Positions 32,772-36,690 of a stretch of 36,690 nucleotides of DNA are shown here, in pieces. Both the position numbers and the translations under genes were made by a program. Within the stretch, counting starts at the first letter, position 1. The number at the start of each line of letters is the position of its first letter. The notes under the pieces were generated by a model that had not been told where the DNA came from, did no database searches, and was given only the letters and a program-made list of their open reading frames with translations. Origin of the DNA: Bacillota bacterium (GTDB lineage Bacteria; Bacillota; UBA4882; UBA10575); contig DUNX01000115.1 of the NCBI GenBank assembly GCA_012839115.1, positions 1-36,690 of the forward strand, written 5' to 3'.

Positions 32772-33299
32772 TCAAAACTCCGGCTCAATCAGACCGTAGT
32801 CCCCACTGCGCCGTTTGTAAACCACATTAACCTCTTCACTCTCGGCATTGAAGAATACGAAAAAGTCGTGCCCAAGGAGATCCATCTGCATCACCGCTTC
32901 AGTAACAGACATTGGTTTGATGGCAAAGCGTTTGGTCCGGACAATCTTTGGTTCAGGAGCTTCTTCCGTTTCTTCCGGGGAAGTCAGAACCACCCGGTTT
33001 TCTTCGCGCAGGCGCCGGTTGATTCTGGTCTTGTACTTATGAACCTGCCGCTCGATTTTATTCACCGCTCCGTCAATGGAAGCGTACATGTCACCGGTTT
33101 TTTCTTCCCCCCGCAGTAAAAGCCCGTTAACAGAAACAGTGATATCAACGATATGCCTTTCCCGTTCTACGCTCATTGTCACCTGGATTTCCAACGGCTC
33201 CTGCTCAAAAAACTTGCTAATCTTTGCCGCCTTTTTCCTGGCATAATCTTGCAAGGCCTTTGTGACTTCCAAATTTTTTCCTTGGATCCTGATCTCCAT
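32772..33299 (-). CDS. hpf: Long-form ribosome hibernation promoting factor
   Basis: The 175-residue protein has an N-terminal S30AE domain (MEIRIQGKNLEVTKALQDYARKKAAKI, to about residue 100). A basic linker (HKYKTRINRRLREENR) follows, and then the long-form C-terminal dimerisation domain (VRTKRFAIKPMSVTEAVMQMDLLGHDFFVFFNAESEEVNVVYKRRSGDYGLIEPEF in outline). Long HPF dimerises ribosomes into inactive 100S particles. The ribosome site AGGAG is 9 bases from the ATG. A sigma-H-like promoter and a short tandem repeat lie upstream. Confidence 0.96.
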   Translation of the reverse strand: MEIRIQGKNLEVTKALQDYARKKAAKISKFFEQEPLEIQVTMSVERERHIVDITVSVNGLLLRGEEKTGDMYASIDGAVNKIERQVHKYKTRINRRLREENRVVLTSPEETEEAPEPKIVRTKRFAIKPMSVTEAVMQMDLLGHDFFVFFNAESEEVNVVYKRRSGDYGLIEPEF

Positions 33300-33324
33300 T
33301 ACTCACAACTCCTTCCTTCTGTTT

Positions 33325-33375
33325 AATGCCTTAAATGCCTTACTAGATCTATTTAATGCCTTATTAGATCTATTC
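33325..33375 (-). repeat. Tandem repeat in the hpf leader
   Basis: AATGCCTTA occurs three times (33325, 33334, 33355). The last two belong to 21-bp tandem units (33334-33354 and 33355-33375) differing at an internal C/T and the last base. In the hpf mRNA they give repeated AAGGCATT and TAGATCTA motifs just upstream of the ribosome site. Confidence 0.85.
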
Positions 33376-33398
33376 CCCTAAATACCAGAAAATCCTTT
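33370..33398 (-). promoter_or_regulatory. Sigma-H-like promoter for hpf
   Basis: On the minus strand AAAGGATTT (33398-33390) fits the sigma-H -35 consensus RnAGGAwWW. GGGGAATAG (33378-33370) fits RnnGAATww except at its last base, and the spacing is 11. Bacillus hpf (yvyD) is known to be read by sigma-B and sigma-H, so the match is biologically sensible. Transcription would start near 33363, within the tandem repeat. Confidence 0.55.
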
Positions 33399-33411
33399 CC
33401 CAAAAAATAAA

Positions 33412-33434
33412 ACCTCCTTTACGCAAAAGGAGGT
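33412..33434 (-). terminator. Intrinsic terminator after the cold-shock gene
   Basis: ACCTCCTTT and AAAGGAGGT form a perfect 9-bp stem with a 5-base loop. On the minus strand it is followed by TTTATTTTTT. It lies 24 bases past the cold-shock stop and separates that transcript from hpf. Confidence 0.9.
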
Positions 33435-33457
33435 CTTTTATTTATTATTGTTGAGAT

Positions 33458-33661
33458 TTATTCTTCAACAACAACAACATTAGCGGCTTGAGGGCCACGT
33501 TCCCCTTCAACTATCTCAAAGCTAACCACTTGACCCTCTTTCAGAGTCTTAAAGCCTTCCATCTCAATGGCGGAAAAATGCACGAATACATCTTTCCCGC
33601 CTTCATATTCAATAAACCCGTAACCTTTTTCCGCATTAAACCATTTAACCTTGCCTTGCAT
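33458..33661 (-). CDS. Cold-shock protein, CspA family
   Basis: From the ATG at 33661 the product is 67 residues: [21 protein letters not shown], with RNP1 (KGYGFIEY) and RNP2 (VFVHFSAI), the full CspA-family nucleic-acid-binding barrel. The frame extends 8 codons further upstream to a GTG, but the CspA N-terminus and GGAAG placement favour 33661. It lies 37 bases after the zinc-ribbon gene and probably shares its promoter, ending at the strong terminator. Confidence 0.95.
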   Translation of the reverse strand: MQGKVKWFNAEKGYGFIEYEGGKDVFVHFSAIEMEGFKTLKEGQVVSFEIVEGERGPQAANVVVVEE

Positions 33662-33698
33662 TGTTGCTGCTTCCAAAATATTCACCGCCTTCCCGTCT

Positions 33699-33968
33699 TC
33701 AACCTGCTTTGATCATATCGTAGCAAGCTTTACAGTATACCGGCCTGTCCTGGGAAGGCGTAAACGGAACTTGTGTGGTGACACCGCAGTTGGCACAGAC
33801 CACTTCCGACATTACCCGTCCCCTTTGCTTCCGCTGTCTCCGGCATTCCCGGCACCGCGCAGGTTCATTGGCAAAACCCTTTTCCGCATAGAACTCTTGT
33901 TCACCTGCGGTAAAAATGAACTCAGCGCCGCATTCCTTACAGACTAACGTCTTGTCCTCATAAGACAT
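33699..33968 (-). CDS. Double zinc-ribbon protein (zf-trcl type)
   Basis: From the ATG at 33968 ([17 protein letters not shown]) the protein has 89 residues and two zinc-binding units. The first is CKEC...CREC, with the family signature [21 protein letters not shown]; the second is CANC...CKAC near the C-terminus. The family is common in Firmicutes but has no assigned function. It sits directly ahead of a cold-shock gene under a clear sigma-A promoter, which points to RNA or stress-linked work. Upstream residues of the open frame fall in the leader. Confidence 0.88.
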   Translation of the reverse strand: MSYEDKTLVCKECGAEFIFTAGEQEFYAEKGFANEPARCRECRRQRKQRGRVMSEVVCANCGVTTQVPFTPSQDRPVYCKACYDMIKAG

Positions 33969-34055
33969 AAAAATTTGATTCCCCTTCCAAGGATTTTTTT
34001 GTCGCAGACGGCTGTCGGTGAATTCTTTCCCCGGCATCACCGCAAGGACACTCTT

Positions 34056-34083
34056 ATTATAACGCAAAATAAAAAATATGCAA
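34056..34083 (-). promoter_or_regulatory. Sigma-A promoter for the zinc-ribbon and csp genes
   Basis: TTGCAT (34083-34078) and TATAAT (34061-34056) are 16 bases apart on the minus strand. The leader to the zinc-ribbon start is about 80 bases. The promoter lies just after the FliT-like stop, and no intrinsic terminator separates the flagellar genes from it, so read-through is possible. Confidence 0.75.
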
Positions 34084-34095
34084 GCAGAACAAAGA

Positions 34096-34470
34096 TTATT
34101 TTTTCCGGTCGATAAATTTCCCCTCTTTATACCTGGTTTTTTGCGGGGCGGAATAATAGGCCGAAACCGCCTGCCGTCCTTTTTTCACCAGGGAACGAGC
34201 TTCTGCCGTTTTTTCCAGTTCTCCCTGCAACTGGGTTAAGAGACTGCCGGCTTTTTCCTGCAATAGAGTAAGCCGGGCTATAATCTCCCCCGGCTCCCCC
34301 TCTGGTGGCGCCATGCCGGCCAGCGCCGCGATTATGCGTTCGCTTTCGGCCGCCAATTCTTCGATCGCACCGGGGTCCGCAGCTTCCCCGGCAGCCAACA
34401 CCTGCGCCAACCGGTCATAGCACTTTTCCAACTCTTGATAGTAGGCAAGTACATCCTCTTTACCGCTCAT
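34096..34470 (-). CDS. FliT-like flagellar chaperone
   Basis: The 124-residue helical protein starts MSGKEDVLAYYQELEKCYDRLAQVL and is mostly amphipathic helix with a basic tail. Sequence identity to any family is weak by eye. Position decides the call: it overlaps the fliS stop by ATGA at the end of flaG-fliD-fliS, where FliT (a FliD chaperone) sits in many Firmicutes. Confidence 0.6.
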   Translation of the reverse strand: MSGKEDVLAYYQELEKCYDRLAQVLAAGEAADPGAIEELAAESERIIAALAGMAPPEGEPGEIIARLTLLQEKAGSLLTQLQGELEKTAEARSLVKKGRQAVSAYYSAPQKTRYKEGKFIDRKK

Positions 34471-34862
34471 TTCTGCACCGCCGCCGGTTTTTTCGCCGCC
34501 TGCAACCCTGTCCAGGAACTTCTCAGTGTGGTTAAGAGTTGTAAAACCCCGTCCAGAATTTCCCCGTCTTTCTTTACGTTGGCCTCGATTAACCGCTGAT
34601 TAATAAATGCATATAAATTACGCAAATTTATGGCGATCTCACCGGCCTCCGGGTTGAGGCTGATGTTCAATTCATTAATAATATCTTGGGCACTTTGCAA
34701 GGCTTTATTCGCCAGGATAAAATCCTTCTCCGCCAAGGCTTTTTTCGCCTGATTGATGAAGCGGATCGCCCCGTCGTACATCATAATGATAAGATCCAGC
34801 GGGCTGGCGGTCTGGATCTGGGTTTGCCGGTAACGTTCATAAGGGTTATCCCCGTTAAACAT
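34467..34862 (-). CDS. fliS: Flagellin export chaperone FliS
   Basis: The 131-residue helical protein has the FliS opening NPYERYRQTQIQTASPLDLIIMMYDGAIRFINQAKKAL and the conserved NINEL-type segment (DIINELNISLNPEAGEIAINLRNLYAFI in outline). FliS holds flagellin unpolymerised in the cytoplasm before export. AAGGAGG lies 8 bases before the ATG. Flagellin itself is not in the window. Confidence 0.95.
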   Translation of the reverse strand: MFNGDNPYERYRQTQIQTASPLDLIIMMYDGAIRFINQAKKALAEKDFILANKALQSAQDIINELNISLNPEAGEIAINLRNLYAFINQRLIEANVKKDGEILDGVLQLLTTLRSSWTGLQAAKKPAAVQK

Positions 34863-34879
34863 CGGCGTTCCCTCCTTAG

Positions 34880-36271
34880 CTACTTCTTAAACCCCCACTG
34901 CGAGTTGAGTGAAGAAATCTGCGCCGAAAGCCAAGTCGATTGGGTCTGGAGCTGGGCCAACATTACTTCAAGGGCGCGGAACTTCTGCATATAATAGGCT
35001 TCTCTTTGCTCCAAGCGCTGCTCCAGGAGTTCAATTCGTTCATCCACATCGTCAATACGTGCTCCCAGTGAATCGGTTTTAGCCTTTACGAGCCCGGTTG
35101 AACCGGTCCAGTCAAAAAGAGTTTTGCTCAAAGCGGCAAAGATCCCCTCGCCTTCCGGAACGGTCTCCGCGCCAAAAACCTTGGCCACCTCGGTAAAGTG
35201 GGTCTCCAATTTTTCACGGAATTTATCCGCGTCAAACTCCAAACGCCCGGTTTTCGCCCCTTCCACCCCGGAGGCGGTTTGGATCCCGACCAACCCCAGT
35301 TGGTTTACTGCCGGGTCCACCCCTTCCACAACCCGGCTGAGGAACCCCCGCAACTGCGATTGGATTTGGATCAATGCGGAGTCGCCAAAGAGGGTGCCCG
35401 CTTCTTTAGTAGTGGTATCATAAGCCAGGTTCATCCGGATCAGATCTATGACGCCGTTATACTCGTTCACAAACTTCTCGACGGCCTTTACCACTTTTTC
35501 TTTATCCACATCCAAAGTAAGGGTGACGGCCCCTTCCTTTTCTAATTCCAGAGTCACGTCGGTAATCAAATCGTCAATGATATTGGTGGAACGGGAAACC
35601 TCCAGCCCGTTAACTTCCAACAACGCATCCCCGGCTGCCTGCAGTTGGTTTTTAACCTCCCCCATGTCGTCAAGAAAACCCAGTCCGGCCAGGACGCCTC
35701 CGTCATCCTCCAGGATTATCCTGTTGGCTGCGCCTGTTTCCTTGCCGGTCAGGACAAGCCGGTAGTCCTCCTCACCCACGCGCACCACGGCGGCGTTCAC
35801 CCCCGCATCCGCTTGGACATTGATCTTCCGGGCTATGCTCTCCAGGGTATCCTCGGCGGTAACCGTGATTGCTTCACCATTAACCCGGATGGTTCCGGCC
35901 AGCCCCAAGGGATCGCCGGCCGTAGTTTGCGGATCCGAACCGATACTGTGCGCCTGGGCCAAATGCAAAACCTTGATGTTATAAACACCCTTCTGCGTCC
36001 CGGCGCCTGCGGAAGCGGTCAAAATATTCTCCCCGGTCACCGTAACGCTTCGCCCCCGGAAAGTCAAGATCGACTGGAGATCCAGAGCGGCCTCCCGCAG
36101 GCTGTACAGGCGGGAATTAACCTCCCGCCAGGCGGCACTTTCCGCCTGGAGCTTGCTTTTTCTCGCCTCCAACTGCTTAACCGGCTGTCGTTCCAGGGCT
36201 GTCAATTCTTTGACCAGTTGCGTGGTGTCAAGCCCGGAGGCCAGACCATCGATGCTAAATGTTCCGGCCAT
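34880..36271 (-). CDS. fliD: Flagellar filament cap protein FliD
   Basis: The 463-residue protein has the FliD N-terminal domain (GTFSIDGLASGLDTTQLVKELTALERQPVKQLEARKSKLQ in outline) and C-terminal domain (VNEYNGVIDLIRMNL, GDSALIQIQSQLRGFL). The terminal coiled coils (RIELLEQRLEQREAYYMQKFRALEVMLAQLQTQS) end in QISSLNSQWGFKK. FliD caps the growing filament and folds exported flagellin. It lies 12 bases after flaG and 17 before fliS. Confidence 0.96.
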   Translation of the reverse strand: MAGTFSIDGLASGLDTTQLVKELTALERQPVKQLEARKSKLQAESAAWREVNSRLYSLREAALDLQSILTFRGRSVTVTGENILTASAGAGTQKGVYNIKVLHLAQAHSIGSDPQTTAGDPLGLAGTIRVNGEAITVTAEDTLESIARKINVQADAGVNAAVVRVGEEDYRLVLTGKETGAANRIILEDDGGVLAGLGFLDDMGEVKNQLQAAGDALLEVNGLEVSRSTNIIDDLITDVTLELEKEGAVTLTLDVDKEKVVKAVEKFVNEYNGVIDLIRMNLAYDTTTKEAGTLFGDSALIQIQSQLRGFLSRVVEGVDPAVNQLGLVGIQTASGVEGAKTGRLEFDADKFREKLETHFTEVAKVFGAETVPEGEGIFAALSKTLFDWTGSTGLVKAKTDSLGARIDDVDERIELLEQRLEQREAYYMQKFRALEVMLAQLQTQSTWLSAQISSLNSQWGFKK

Positions 36272-36283
36272 TTTTCTCCCCTC

Positions 36284-36673
36284 CTAAATCCGTTCGTCGA
36301 TCAAAAGACCGATCATCTCCTCCAAACGGGCCAGCATGTCCAGGACCCGTTCCGGGGGAATCTCCCTGATCACCTCATCAGTATTGCCGGTCCTCTTTTC
36401 GAGGATCTTTACCATAATCCTTTCTGTTTCTTCATGGACCTCGAAACGGAGGCGTTTGTTAAAGATCTCCATGGCCCGGTTGAGTTGTCCGGTCTTCTCC
36501 TCTAGCAGCCCTAATAGTTCTTTCCGCGAAAGCTCCTCTTTTTTTGCTTCGCGCCTTTCCTGTTCGGCTGCTCCTAACGGGCTCATAAACTGTCTCAGTA
36601 CTTTTTGTTCTTCCTGAACACCGGCGGCTCCGTCCGCCTTTACATTTTCGGGCTGAATCCTTTCCACCCGCAT
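36284..36673 (-). CDS. flaG: FlaG-family flagellar protein
   Basis: The 129-residue protein has a charged N-terminal half and the FlaG core LNRAMEIFNKRLRFEVHEETERIMVKILEKRTG, followed by EVIREIPPERVLDMLARL. FlaG proteins affect filament length and lie ahead of fliD in many bacteria. AGGAGG sits 7 bases before the ATG, at the window's right edge. Its stop overlaps the fliD ribosome site. Confidence 0.93.
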   Translation of the reverse strand: MRVERIQPENVKADGAAGVQEEQKVLRQFMSPLGAAEQERREAKKEELSRKELLGLLEEKTGQLNRAMEIFNKRLRFEVHEETERIMVKILEKRTGNTDEVIREIPPERVLDMLARLEEMIGLLIDERI

Positions 36674-36690
36674 GATTTCACCTCCTAAAA

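Noticed and set aside
35645-36505. 286-codon open frame antisense to fliD and flaG
   Set aside because: It spans the boundary of two well-supported flagellar genes and has no recognisable domain.

Overview
The window looks like the chromosome of a spore-forming Firmicute that also builds a Gram-negative type outer membrane. Sporulation is shown by spoVAC-spoVAD-spoVAE, Spo0A-box and sigma-H-like promoter sequences. The outer membrane is shown by lpxD, four Lpt genes (LptA, LptC, LptD and one LptF/G permease), an OmpH/Skp-like chaperone, BamA and TamB. The gene content and moderately high GC recall diderm clostridial lineages such as Limnochordia/Hydrogenispora-type bacteria. That placement is inference from gene content; no 16S gene is present.

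Region 1 (1-7.1 kb, all minus strand) is a conserved Firmicutes housekeeping run. Read in the direction of transcription it is a YprB-like exonuclease, the exoribonuclease YhaM, the tRNA methylthiotransferase MtaB, a HIT protein, ribosomal protein S21, an NfeD membrane protease, flotillin FloA, and an unknown membrane-anchored protein cut by the window edge.

Region 2 (7.1-26.8 kb, all minus strand) is the envelope cluster. In transcription order it is a DUF4349 protein, a class A penicillin-binding protein, a lytic transglycosylase, a SpoIVB-type S55 protease-like protein, TamB, BamA, OmpH/Skp, an unknown coiled-coil protein, LpxD, LptF/G, LptD, LptC and LptA. Together these cover peptidoglycan synthesis and cutting, beta-barrel insertion, lipid A acylation and lipopolysaccharide transport. 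LptD carries a five-copy repeat of its signal-peptidase site, LptA ends in a poly-glutamate tail, and the coiled-coil gene has lost or hidden its start codon.

Region 3 (26.8-31.6 kb) holds a zinc-ribbon microprotein (minus) whose terminator overlaps its own stop codon, then on the plus strand spoVAC-spoVAD-spoVAE, a promoter followed by a leader terminator, a DUF2156 protein and an Eis-like acetyltransferase.

Region 4 (31.6-36.7 kb, all minus strand) holds a CBS-GGDEF protein with a Spo0A box upstream, long-form HPF with a sigma-H-like promoter, a cold-shock protein and zinc-ribbon pair, and a flagellar filament-cap group (FlaG, FliD, FliS, FliT-like).

I saw no CRISPR array, transposase, phage gene, tRNA or rRNA. 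The least explained noncoding feature is that many gene boundaries between 1 and 27 kb carry GCGC-rich or alternating purine-pyrimidine tracts, culminating in a roughly 95-base tract at 26950-27044.
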